From Sambucus nigra (Eukaryota > Streptophyta > Magnoliopsida > Dipsacales > Adoxaceae), in the NCBI GenBank assembly GCA_949130495.1, contig OX422207.1:787576384-787640383 (forward strand): a stretch of 64,000 bases of DNA, read 5' to 3'. Below the pieces are notes generated by a model that ran no database searches, was not told the DNA's origin, and worked only from the letters and a program-made list of their open reading frames with translations. The position numbers and the translations under genes were made by a program. Shown piece after piece: positions 1 through 8,560 of the stretch (its first letter is position 1; every line of letters starts with the position of its first letter).

Positions 1-260
1 TAATCGGCTACCAAAAGCAATCCGGTTGAAAGCATAAATTATTAAAGCAGCATAGTCTTGGGAATCTTTATCAACTGGGTCTACAACTTTAAACATCTTT
101 TGATAATGGAGGGACCCTTCCTTTATGAAAAGAAAGGCATGTCAGGTCTTCATCATAGGTCTTGTCTTTTTGTAATAATGCAAGAGTATCAAACAAAGTC
201 TTCATCAGTCTGGTGGTCCATGTGGGGCATGTGTCTTTCTTGCTTTATGGAAAGCATGGC
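1..260 (-). other. Viral sequence downstream of ORF4, no gene
   Basis: Non-coding continuation of the virus beyond ORF4, cut by the window edge. It keeps the GTCT excess (about eight copies), so it belongs to the virus and not to flanking DNA. I see no clear TATA box or AATAAA signal on the minus strand here; the promoter and polyadenylation region may lie farther left, outside the window. Confidence 0.6.
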
Positions 261-557
261 CTAGGTAAATGATTCTTCCGTCTTTATTAATTCATCCACC
301 ACTGAGGGGCCCTTCTTTGTCGTGTCTGTGTATTCTTCTGCCTTGTCTTGATTTGGGAGGGTATTATTGAAAAATTCATCAATAAGGCCTACCGTTCTGA
401 GGCTGGCTGGCAAAGCTATCTCTACCATGTCTTTAGATTCTTTCTTGAGCCTTCCATTGAATGGCTCATCAGCTTGGATTATCAAGTCTTCTTTGTGGTA
501 GGCAGTGTACCACCTGTCTTCTCTTGTTAATAATTCCATGATCTCAATTGTTTCCAT
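261..557 (-). CDS. Viral ORF4, 98-aa protein of unknown function
   Basis: An open frame of 98 codons begins at the ATG at 557 and overlaps the 3' end of ORF3 by 14 nt (544-557), the same overlap length as at the ORF1/polyprotein junction. The protein is acidic and hydrophilic, with Trp-Tyr in the N-terminal third and a C-terminus rich in Asp, Glu, Lys and Thr. I see no membrane segment, zinc motif or recognisable domain. The AGAC excess continues through it. An upstream non-ATG extension of the frame is possible, but the overlap geometry favours the ATG at 557. It is last in the viral order, where some badnaviruses and tungroviruses carry small accessory ORFs; homology to any of them is not shown here. 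Confidence 0.6.
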   Translation of the reverse strand: METIEIMELLTREDRWYTAYHKEDLIIQADEPFNGRLKKESKDMVEIALPASLRTVGLIDEFFNNTLPNQDKAEEYTDTTKKGPSVVDELIKTEESFT

Positions 558-1338
558 TGCCTGGGCGATCTGGAGACTTATCAACAATTAAATCTTTAGT
601 TTCGTCTTCAGATAGGATCTCAATGTCTTCAAAAGTATAGTTAGAAAATCTAACAAGTCTAAATCCTTCCACCCTCATTCCTCCGCAGGAACTTGGAGCA
701 ATCTGATAGATTCTAGCAAATAAAGGAAGGAAATCTTCTACCTTTTTAACATACTCATGGACTATCTTTCCAAGAGCAACAGAGTCTTCAATGTCTTTTA
801 TTTGAACGAGTCCAATGAACCCGTGGTCTGCAAGAGTTATATGTGCCATTTCTGATTTTCCAAAAAGATATATTTTTGGAACGTCTTTGAAGAAACCTTT
901 AACTATTAAGGCATCTCCACTTATTCCTGATAATAACATATTAAAATGATCAATAATGTTATTAGATTCTGTTTTAAAGTCTTCAGTTAATGGAAGATTA
1001 TTATGACCAAATGGTATAACAATCTTAGTCTTAAAAGTCTTTTTCTGATAACAAAAATTATCATTGGGTCTAGCTTTGGAGGTTTCTCCAAGAGTCTGAT
1101 CATAAGTCTGATTCTGAGGTCTAGGCACAGTATTACCACTAAGCTGGGTAACTGCGAGTCTTTGGGTTCTCATAAATCTGGCAATAGCTACCAAATTTTG
1201 TTTGAACTCAATCCAAAGTCTATTCTTTACGTTCCACCATATGGCATCTATAAGAGTATTTTCGTCTTCTGAGAATTCTCGTCTAAATTTGATCAAGTCT
1301 GGATATCTTTGATCGGGTCTATATTGGGGGAAATACAT
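544..1338 (-). CDS. Viral ORF3, 264-aa protein of unknown function, in frame after the polyprotein stop
   Basis: The frame runs from the ATG at 1338 for 264 codons. It is in the same frame as the polyprotein: after the TAG at 1453-1455 there are 38 sense codons with no stop before this ATG, and those codons also look protein-coding. Translation could therefore begin at 1338 or follow stop-codon readthrough; alternatively the TAG could be a mutation in this copy. The protein is mixed alpha/beta in appearance, with a Trp-Trp pair near residue 28, a basic segment after it, and an acidic C-terminus. I recognise no domain. Rice tungro bacilliform virus has a gene of unknown function (P46) in a comparable position, expressed from spliced RNA; similarity to it was not tested. 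The 3' end overlaps ORF4 by 14 nt. Confidence 0.65.
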   Translation of the reverse strand: MYFPQYRPDQRYPDLIKFRREFSEDENTLIDAIWWNVKNRLWIEFKQNLVAIARFMRTQRLAVTQLSGNTVPRPQNQTYDQTLGETSKARPNDNFCYQKKTFKTKIVIPFGHNNLPLTEDFKTESNNIIDHFNMLLSGISGDALIVKGFFKDVPKIYLFGKSEMAHITLADHGFIGLVQIKDIEDSVALGKIVHEYVKKVEDFLPLFARIYQIAPSSCGGMRVEGFRLVRFSNYTFEDIEILSEDETKDLIVDKSPDRPGNGNN

Positions 1339-1452
1339 CTTCCCAATGAGTCTATTTTGAGAAATAATCTCTTGTCTAGATTTTCCAGGAGGAACTAAGA
1401 TATCATCAAAGTTCTCTAGGATTGGTCTTTCTTGAGAGTCTTGAATATGAGT

Positions 1453-4400
1453 CTATCTTTGCGTTACACCAGCATTTGGTCTTACGCGTCTAAGATAGTC
1501 TGCAACATCGTCTTTGTTCAGTCTATTTGTTCCAGAGGAACTCATGTCTTCTAAGTCTTCTGTTTGCAACATAAAACATGAAATTATATTAGTGTTAGCA
1601 AACATTGGCTCTCTTGATATAATATCTGGAATGGTATTTTTACTTCCCTTAATATGAATAACAGAGAAGTCATAACCATTAAGCAATTGCTGCCATCTAA
1701 TAAGTCTATTAGTTCTTGATTTAGATAAATCTAGGTCTCTGAATTTTACTGCATAAGAAGAGTCTGTATAAACAGTAAAATGTTTAGGTCTAAGAAATAA
1801 CATATATTTTTCTATTGCCCTTACTGTTGCTAAAACTTCTTTTTCATGGGCAGTATATCTTGTTTCTGGGTCTGTGAAAGTTCCAGAACTATGTCTACAT
1901 AATTTCTTCTTTTTTGTCTGATGATCAATGGCAAAGTATACTGCTCCCCATTGCTTATCAGAGGCATCTGTTTCTACTATGAACTGGTCTTCTACATTAG
2001 GCAGCTCAAGTAAAGGAATGTTCTTGACTGCATCTTTAATTTGTCTTATTACTTTAAAATCGTCTTCAGTCCAATAAAAGGGATTAGTTTTGTCTGTTCC
2101 TTTTAATTTGGATGTTAAGCTTTGTCTTTTTGAAGCAAGGTCTTTAATAAAGTCTGCAGCACAATTAAGCAATCCTAAAAATGACTGTAATTGTTTTCTA
2201 TCTTTGAGTTGGTCTGGAAACTCAAGGATCTTTTTAGTTATGTGTTCTGCCAAGGATAATTTTCCTTTATTAATATGCATTCCCACAAAGTCTATCTCAG
2301 TCTGAAATAATTGCATTTTCCTTTCGGAAATAACAATACCATGTTTGTCTAATTCTAGAATAATCTTTTTAAGATGGTTTACATGCTCTATCTCAGTCTT
2401 ACTGGCTACAAGAATATCATCTATGTAAACAAGACAAAATTCTGAATAAGGTCTAAATATATTATCCATTCTTCTTTGGAAAACTTGAGGAGCATTCAAG
2501 TATCCAAATGGCATGACTAGCCATTCGTATTTTCCTTGGGGCACACTAAAGGCTGTCCAAGTAATACTGTCTGGATGCATCTTAATTTGCCAGAAGCCTG
2601 ATTTGCAATCAAACTTACTGAATATTATTCTATCTTCTATTAAATTTATCAAATTATTCTTGTCTGGTATTTTACAAGAATCAAATTCACAATTCTTATT
2701 TAATTGTCTATAATCTATGACCATGCGTCTTTTTCCTCTTTTACGTTCAGATTCATTTTGAACATAGAAGTCTAAGCTATTATGTCTACTTTTACTTTCT
2801 CTAATAATGCCTAACTTAAGCATTTCGTCTATGTCTTTCTTGAATTCTTCTCTATCTTCTTGTGAGTACCCTTTCTTATAGGTTCCACCATTAATAGTGG
2901 CGTCTGGGTTAATAGGGATGATTTCACAATAGCTTTGGTCTTTATCCCACTTAGCAATGGGATTTTCTCCTAAAGTAGGCTCAGCTAGTTGCCTAATCTT
3001 CTCTTTTTTTACTTCTATATCCATTTTCTTCTGTTTGGATATGGCTTGAATCTGTAATAAGGTTTGCTGGGCTTGATCTAAAATGTCTTGTTGTATAAGC
3101 GCTATTTGCTTATAACACTTTTGATCTGGACAATTACACTCTTTTTGTAAGGGTTTAGTTATTTCTAAGGCTTCTTGTTGGGTTGTAGGTCTAGGTCCAC
3201 CATGCTCAGCTGAAGAACTCTGATGTTTGAGGGGTCTATAATTGGGCTTGACCTGCATAAGGTCAAAGGCAGTCTTATGATCTATTAGAGGAGCATTAAT
3301 ATTAAATTCCTCTTGGTCACTAATTAATATTTTATCATTATACTGGGTATAAGGATGATATTTACTAATAAAGTCTTGTCCTAAAATAAGGTTTCCTGTG
3401 AAACTAGGACGAGGATCCATTATCCAAAACCGATGATTAACGGTTTTGTTGGTCTGATTTCCCAATTTAAAATAAATAGGAATAGTCTGGAAATATAAGG
3501 TAAATGGATCTCCATTAGCCACTTTACCATAGATTTCTTGAGTACTTTCTAAAAAGTAGTCTTCAGGGAAGGCGTTAGCCTTACAAATACTCTGAGAGCA
3601 CCCTGTATCAATAAAGGCTGAAAGTCTTTTAGGATAGTCTTTATGTTGAACAAATAATTCTACAAAACAAGCATGTGGTTTAGTAGAAATTCCAAAATTA
3701 TTCTTTTCTAGAATGGATATTCCTTTCTGGGGTTTATCTATAATATCTAAGGGTATTTGTTCTTCTGAACTATCATCAGAATGGTATTCGTCTAAATCAT
3801 AGGAAATTCCTTTTCCTTTGAAGTCTTCATTTTCTTGCAATCTTTTGGCTATATTCCTATCGATGTCTTGATAATAGGTTTTAATATCTAAGTCTATTTG
3901 AGCATCATACTGGCTAGTATAAATTGCTCTAAATCTAGTTCTCCAACAGTCTTCATGGTAGTGTAGTTGGCAAACAATACAAACCATAAATAATTCTGTT
4001 TGTATAGTCTCAAAACATTCTACACATCTAAAGTCTTTTTTGCAACATTTCATCTCAAACGTGCAGTAATGTCTTTCATCAAAGTAACATCTAGGTATAT
4101 AGGTTAGTAGCTCTGGATTACTAACAGTCCATCTTGTTTTCAGAAAGGGGCTTAATATACATTTATACCAAGCGTCTTCAAAGTCTATATATTCATTATC
4201 TAGATCGCCTAGATCAGTCTGCATCATATATAAGTCTAAGGTATCCTGAGAGTCTTCGTACTCATCAGTATCACTATAGTCTTCTGAATCACTGTCTGTG
4301 TAAACACTATAGATACTAGTGTTATCATCATCTTTTATGTCTGATATTTCTATAGCATATAGGATATCTAATTCTTCTTGATCTGCATAGTCTAATATTG

Positions 4401-7400
4401 TATTAATAATCTTAATACTTTCTTTATCTTTCTTATTAGGGCAGTCTTTAGCAAAGTGTCCTTCTTTGCCGCAAGTCCAACACTCTTTGGTGGCGGTCTT
4501 AGATTGAGCTACGTTTTTTTCCTTCCTATAATTAGGAACCTTCTTATACTTACTAGTATTCTTCTTAAAGTATCTTCTTTGATTAAATCTATTTTTCTTA
4601 GTCTTAGGATTCTTTTCCCTAAAGGTAGTAGATTGTCTAAATTTGTATTTCTTTGGAAATCCTAAAGGTCTAGTCTTAAACTTCCTATGTTTCCATTCTA
4701 CTTTCTTTTTGAATTTCTTAGATTCACTTCCACATCCCCATTGGATTGGAGCAATGTCTCTTTCGTCTTTGATTGGAGGGATCTGCTTGAAAGTTTCTTC
4801 TATTAACTTTCCTTGGGTTATATCACGTCTCTTTGATATGATATAGTCTTTGGCGAAATTGATTCTTTCACCAAGGGAGTTATTCTTAACTCCAGATACT
4901 CCTTGCCAATTCCTATATTCATTAATTAGGATTTGTCCTATGGCTGGTATCTTTCTAAAGTATTCATCTTTTAAGGTTTCTCCAAATTCTTTAATTTGGT
5001 AATATAGCTGCTCGTAATTATTGCTATATTCATTTATCTTATCTAACTTGCAAATGCTAAGGAGGGCTAACTTAGTTTTTGCTAGGTCTTGTTCATTGAT
5101 CTGAGCTAGATGTCCGTCTCCAATGAATTCTGCAGTGAACAATTGAATATATTCTTCAATTGATCGTTCTTCTAAGTTTTCTTTTATCTTCTCAATCTTA
5201 GCTAAGGAGTCTTCATCTGTAGCCTTTCTTAGACTATCTAAATAGTCTTTTGCAATACCTCTAATGGATTGCTCAGCGTACTGCTTACATGAACTTGCAT
5301 CCCATTGTTCATTAGATGCAAAACACATGTTCATCTGATTACGCCATTCGTCTAAGGCTTTCTTCCTATCTTCCACATTGTCTAGGTTGAGGTATATACC
5401 TACTGGATTTATGGCTTGGCTTGCCATAGTCTTGACGGGAGTGAAACTCTTGTCTCTAGTTGGGAAGTCTTTTATATAATCCGGTTTAGTCTTTACTACG
5501 GTGCTAGAGTATATAGGAATATTTATTCCTATAGGTTTACTAAAAAGTCTAGGAGCATCTTCTAGCCTACTACTACTTCCTATCTCTTGTTTACTAGGTT
5601 CTACTTGTGTAGCTGGCATTAGTCTTTGTTCTCCTTCTTCTATTAGTCTTAAGTTTCTAAGAAGTTCTTTAGTGTTCTTAGATTCTTTTAATTTTAATAT
5701 GCGCTCTTGAGCTATCATATTAAATCTTTCTCTTTCTTGAAACCTAACAGAATGACTTTTCTTAAGGTTATCTTTAAATGTCTTCATATCCAATTCTGAG
5801 GGTTCATGTCCAAAGTTTTGGATCCTAGCTTTTTCTTTAACTAAGTCTTTTTGTTCAAATGATCTTCTAGGTCTAATTATCGGAGCTTGTCTAAGTAAAC
5901 TAGCACTAGTTTTACTACTACATTCTCCTTCTGAAGGATCATTGATTATGGCTTCTCCCATATTCCTAAATCTAATTTCTTCGGTCTGGATATTCTTATT
6001 GACAATCTTAGGGGGTCCAAACTGGATGGTAACATTTCTAGTGACGTCGTCTTGATTAATAAACAAGGGTTTATTTTGTATAGTCTTAGTTTCTTGAAAT
6101 TCTGGCAATTGCCAGAGAGTCTTAGCTTTCTCTTTCATAGGTCCAGTATTCTTAATACTGTAAGTATGATTATAGTCTGATACATTGGTTCTAACTAAGA
6201 TTTCTTCATTAAGTCTACCGCTAGGAATTCCTGACTGCATTCCTTCATAAGGAAATTGGGAGAACTTCACATAGCTTTGAAATTCTATATTTATATTAGC
6301 GTCTGGGATAATATAGTCTTCATAACCACTAGTATATAAGATTAACTTAAAATGCTTGGCTGTGTCTACGGTTACCGTAAATGCCGGAATGACATTAAAG
6401 TATCCAATGTTGTCTGACATTTCTAATTGGGCTATTCCAATAAGACTCTTCTCAAAGTCTTTCCATCTTTTATCTACTAAACAGCATAATATGTTAATAT
6501 TATTCTGGGGTCTATGTAATCCTTGGATTCTTGCTTGAAAGAGTCCAAAGGTTAGGAATTGGAACTTCCTATCAGTTCCTCTAGATCTAAGCCATTCTGA
6601 GTCAAATACTTGGAGCTCAGTATAGGATTTGTCTAACACATGATTTCTACAATGGTAGGTCATGTTATAATTGGGAGTCTTAGGAGTGGCACCTTCTTTA
6701 AACAAATCTATATATCTAACGGCTGGAAGTTGTCCATTATGAATGGAGTCTTCAACAATTTTCCAGTCTACTTCACCCCACTCTTTCCATTGGAGGGGAT
6801 TGGTGAAATTTCTTTCTTTCCACCATGTCCTAACATTGGAGGATGAGTCTTTAAGTCTTTGGAGCATATGGTTACTCTGTCCTATATTAGGGATAGAGCT
6901 AACTATCTTACTAGTATTATCTAATCCATCATTTATGACTCGTCTACCTATAGTATTCCTTTCTCTAGTTTCTATGGAGGAGGATTCTTTAAACTTACAG
7001 GTGGCTACCTGTTTTTGTTCAAGTCTTTTTTCAATTCTTTCTAAAAAGTCTGAATAATCTTTTTGTCTTTTTACCTGATTAAGGATTTCTTCTTTAAAAT
7101 TCTTATTCTCTTTTCTAGTCTTTTCAGAAGTTTCTTCACTATGTCTAGCTAGAGAATTAACGATGGTTTTACCAACGTTAGTGATATAGTCTTTTACTTC
7201 ATTATCTTTTTCTAGTTGTTGCATAGTTCTAACTTCTATAGTTTCTACAGTCTTTTCAATTTTATCTAACCTAGTTAGAATAAAAGGAGAGTCTATTTCT
7301 GCTTGGGAAGGTTTATTATATACGGCCTTAATTCCATTTATAATTTCACCGTATTTTTCTTCTACTTGGGCCATGTCTAGTCTAAGTTCATTAATAATAC

Positions 7401-7764
7401 TATCTATTTTAGATAGATTATGTCTTTCCATATTATTAAGGTAGTTTGCTAAATTTTGTTGGAATTTAACAAAGTCTGTATAGAAGGTAGTTAATCCTTC
7501 TGTCTTAGCTTTTAAGTCTAAATGCAAGTCTTTAACAAAGCTACTATTATAGTCTTGGGTAGCTGCTATGGATGTAGAAATTAAATTCAATCTTTCTAAT
7601 ATGAGTCTAGTTGCTTTAGCCGCATTGGCAATTTCATTTTCATTTATCTTATAATAAAATCTATCATCATTTATCTTTTCTAAAATTCTTTGATAAAATT
7701 CTGATAAGGTCTGAATGGAGAGGTCTTTTGATACCTCATTCCAGTCTGATCTAACTATCTCCAT
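1453..7764 (-). CDS. Pararetroviral polyprotein (movement, coat, zinc fingers, protease, RT, RNase H)
   Basis: A single open frame of 2103 codons from the ATG at 7764, which lies inside ORF1's last codons (14-nt overlap). In order: a coiled-coil-rich N-terminus (residues about 1-260); a 30K-type movement protein region (about 300-520, near 6900-6200); a coat protein region (about 800-990); a CCHC zinc knuckle C-x2-C-x4-H-x4-C (about 1090, near 4441-4483); an acidic stretch; a second cluster C-x2-C-x11-C-x2-C-x4-H-x2-C (near 3945-4035); an aspartic protease with IDTGCS (about residue 1388); reverse transcriptase with YIDDIL (about 1780, near 2411-2428); and RNase H beginning with a VETDAS motif (about 1925). 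It would be cleaved by its own protease and would copy viral RNA into DNA in the cytoplasm. All catalytic motifs noted are present. No stop or frameshift is seen, which is unusual for an endogenous copy. Confidence 0.95.
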   Translation of the reverse strand: MEIVRSDWNEVSKDLSIQTLSEFYQRILEKINDDRFYYKINENEIANAAKATRLILERLNLISTSIAATQDYNSSFVKDLHLDLKAKTEGLTTFYTDFVKFQQNLANYLNNMERHNLSKIDSIINELRLDMAQVEEKYGEIINGIKAVYNKPSQAEIDSPFILTRLDKIEKTVETIEVRTMQQLEKDNEVKDYITNVGKTIVNSLARHSEETSEKTRKENKNFKEEILNQVKRQKDYSDFLERIEKRLEQKQVATCKFKESSSIETRERNTIGRRVINDGLDNTSKIVSSIPNIGQSNHMLQRLKDSSSNVRTWWKERNFTNPLQWKEWGEVDWKIVEDSIHNGQLPAVRYIDLFKEGATPKTPNYNMTYHCRNHVLDKSYTELQVFDSEWLRSRGTDRKFQFLTFGLFQARIQGLHRPQNNINILCCLVDKRWKDFEKSLIGIAQLEMSDNIGYFNVIPAFTVTVDTAKHFKLILYTSGYEDYIIPDANINIEFQSYVKFSQFPYEGMQSGIPSGRLNEEILVRTNVSDYNHTYSIKNTGPMKEKAKTLWQLPEFQETKTIQNKPLFINQDDVTRNVTIQFGPPKIVNKNIQTEEIRFRNMGEAIINDPSEGECSSKTSASLLRQAPIIRPRRSFEQKDLVKEKARIQNFGHEPSELDMKTFKDNLKKSHSVRFQERERFNMIAQERILKLKESKNTKELLRNLRLIEEGEQRLMPATQVEPSKQEIGSSSRLEDAPRLFSKPIGINIPIYSSTVVKTKPDYIKDFPTRDKSFTPVKTMASQAINPVGIYLNLDNVEDRKKALDEWRNQMNMCFASNEQWDASSCKQYAEQSIRGIAKDYLDSLRKATDEDSLAKIEKIKENLEERSIEEYIQLFTAEFIGDGHLAQINEQDLAKTKLALLSICKLDKINEYSNNYEQLYYQIKEFGETLKDEYFRKIPAIGQILINEYRNWQGVSGVKNNSLGERINFAKDYIISKRRDITQGKLIEETFKQIPPIKDERDIAPIQWGCGSESKKFKKKVEWKHRKFKTRPLGFPKKYKFRQSTTFREKNPKTKKNRFNQRRYFKKNTSKYKKVPNYRKEKNVAQSKTATKECWTCGKEGHFAKDCPNKKDKESIKIINTILDYADQEELDILYAIEISDIKDDDNTSIYSVYTDSDSEDYSDTDEYEDSQDTLDLYMMQTDLGDLDNEYIDFEDAWYKCILSPFLKTRWTVSNPELLTYIPRCYFDERHYCTFEMKCCKKDFRCVECFETIQTELFMVCIVCQLHYHEDCWRTRFRAIYTSQYDAQIDLDIKTYYQDIDRNIAKRLQENEDFKGKGISYDLDEYHSDDSSEEQIPLDIIDKPQKGISILEKNNFGISTKPHACFVELFVQHKDYPKRLSAFIDTGCSQSICKANAFPEDYFLESTQEIYGKVANGDPFTLYFQTIPIYFKLGNQTNKTVNHRFWIMDPRPSFTGNLILGQDFISKYHPYTQYNDKILISDQEEFNINAPLIDHKTAFDLMQVKPNYRPLKHQSSSAEHGGPRPTTQQEALEITKPLQKECNCPDQKCYKQIALIQQDILDQAQQTLLQIQAISKQKKMDIEVKKEKIRQLAEPTLGENPIAKWDKDQSYCEIIPINPDATINGGTYKKGYSQEDREEFKKDIDEMLKLGIIRESKSRHNSLDFYVQNESERKRGKRRMVIDYRQLNKNCEFDSCKIPDKNNLINLIEDRIIFSKFDCKSGFWQIKMHPDSITWTAFSVPQGKYEWLVMPFGYLNAPQVFQRRMDNIFRPYSEFCLVYIDDILVASKTEIEHVNHLKKIILELDKHGIVISERKMQLFQTEIDFVGMHINKGKLSLAEHITKKILEFPDQLKDRKQLQSFLGLLNCAADFIKDLASKRQSLTSKLKGTDKTNPFYWTEDDFKVIRQIKDAVKNIPLLELPNVEDQFIVETDASDKQWGAVYFAIDHQTKKKKLCRHSSGTFTDPETRYTAHEKEVLATVRAIEKYMLFLRPKHFTVYTDSSYAVKFRDLDLSKSRTNRLIRWQQLLNGYDFSVIHIKGSKNTIPDIISREPMFANTNIISCFMLQTEDLEDMSSSGTNRLNKDDVADYLRRVRPNAGVTQR

Positions 7765-8251
7765 TAGGAAGATAACTATCAAGTCTAGGGATAAGCTTAG
7801 CTTGTTCTTTAGTACGTTTAATTAACTCACTGTCTTGATTTTTAATTAAAGTCTTAATTTCTAAAATGTCTTTGTTAATGACTTCAATATGATTAGTCTT
7901 AATATTTATTTCTTGTAACACGTGGACTAAGTCTATAGGGATTTGATTATCGATGTCTAATAATCTTTTAGAGATATTTTTTATCTCTGTTTCTAAGGTA
8001 TGAGTGTCTTTTATTAATTGTCTTAATATAAGCAATATACACTTATTTTGGTCTATTATGCTATTAATAGCACTAGCGTTGACTTGTCTACTGTCTGCGT
8101 GTTTGGCTGGGATGTGTTCAATATGTGAACAACCGTCTATGTGTGTGGTTAAACAACCTTCTGAGTCTAAATCAGTTATGGGTATAGGTTGGTAGTCTGG
8201 GTTGGTTCCAAAAATATCTTGGTAAATGCGAGGGATAAATCCCAAGGGCAT
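7751..8251 (-). CDS. Viral ORF1, 166-aa coiled-coil protein
   Basis: The first ORF after the primer site starts at the ATG at 8251, only 38 nt downstream of the primer-site sequence, with no ATG between them. The C-terminal two thirds are rich in Ile, Leu, Lys and Glu with heptad-like spacing, indicating a coiled coil. The N-terminal third is Pro/Asp-rich with a Cys/His cluster. Badnaviruses and tungroviruses carry one or two small ORFs at this place, one coding a coiled-coil virion-associated protein; a similar role is inferred from position and shape only. The stop at 7751-7753 lies within the start region of the polyprotein (14-nt overlap), consistent with leaky scanning or termination-reinitiation. 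Confidence 0.75.
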   Translation of the reverse strand: MPLGFIPRIYQDIFGTNPDYQPIPITDLDSEGCLTTHIDGCSHIEHIPAKHADSRQVNASAINSIIDQNKCILLILRQLIKDTHTLETEIKNISKRLLDIDNQIPIDLVHVLQEINIKTNHIEVINKDILEIKTLIKNQDSELIKRTKEQAKLIPRLDSYLPNGDS

Positions 8252-8289
8252 TAAAGTCTTTTAATCGTATGTCTAAAAGGAACGTTTTA

Positions 8290-8303
8290 TGGCTCTGATA
8301 CCA
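8290..8303 (-). promoter_or_regulatory. Minus-strand primer binding site, tRNA-Met
   Basis: The minus strand reads TGGTATCAGAGCCA, complementary to the 3' end of plant initiator tRNA-Met and the standard primer site of Caulimoviridae. Its place just before ORF1 fits the family. A weaker look-alike (TGGTATCAAGAC) sits at 8351-8362. Confidence 0.9.
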
Positions 8304-8536
8304 GAATTAGGGTTTTGGTCGGAATTTGGTGAGGTTCTAAAATCTTAAAAGTCTTGATACCAATTTTGGGTCTAGATTATAAATCTTATAAATATATAGT
8401 CTTAAACTAAGGTTTTAGTATAAGACAAGAGGGGGACCATCTACAGTAAATAACAAAAGTCTTTGGGACCACGAGGGGACCACTTTCGGGATAAGGACAA
8501 AAGTCCGCACGGGAAGTCCGCACCTGAGCCTGGGTC
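8304..8536 (-). promoter_or_regulatory. Viral leader and candidate promoter region
   Basis: The minus strand holds a TATA-like stretch (TATATATTTATAAG, about 8385-8398) roughly 80-95 nt before the primer site. Further upstream are two copies of GTGGTCCC (plus-strand gggaccac at 8465-8472 and 8476-8483) and two copies of GTGCGGACTT (plus-strand 8501-8510 and 8514-8523). No ATG occurs between the TATA-like stretch and ORF1. Caulimoviruses normally have a long leader with short ORFs, so either the true start site is elsewhere in the circular genome or this leader is unusually short. Promoter function is inferred from composition only. Confidence 0.4.
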
Positions 8537-8560
8537 TATATATATATATATATATATATA
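8537..8560. repeat. (TA)12 tract at the virus/LTR junction
   Basis: Pure TA dinucleotides between the viral leader and the LTR fragment. The matching site in the other LTR of the same Gypsy element (about 21881-21896) has only a short TA-rich stretch, so the tract expanded or was created at the junction. Integration of endogenous tungro-like sequences at AT dinucleotide repeats has been described in rice. Confidence 0.85.

Larger units (their letters stand above)
1..8540 (-). mobile_element. Endogenous plant pararetrovirus (Caulimoviridae, badnavirus/tungrovirus-like)
   Basis: The segment reads on the minus strand as a pararetroviral genome: tRNA-Met primer site (8290-8303), ORF1, a polyprotein with movement, coat, zinc-finger, protease, reverse transcriptase and RNase H regions, then two further ORFs. 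There is no integrase, as expected for Caulimoviridae. The second cysteine cluster of the polyprotein matches the pattern typical of badnaviruses and Rice tungro bacilliform virus, so placement near those genera is inferred. The right junction lies at a (TA)12 tract inside a Gypsy LTR. The left end is outside the window, so completeness is unknown. All large ORFs are uninterrupted, unlike every transposon gene nearby, which suggests a recent integration. The whole segment shares an extreme excess of GTCT on the plus strand (AGAC on the viral sense strand), which stops at about 8540 and marks the boundary independently. Confidence 0.9.
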
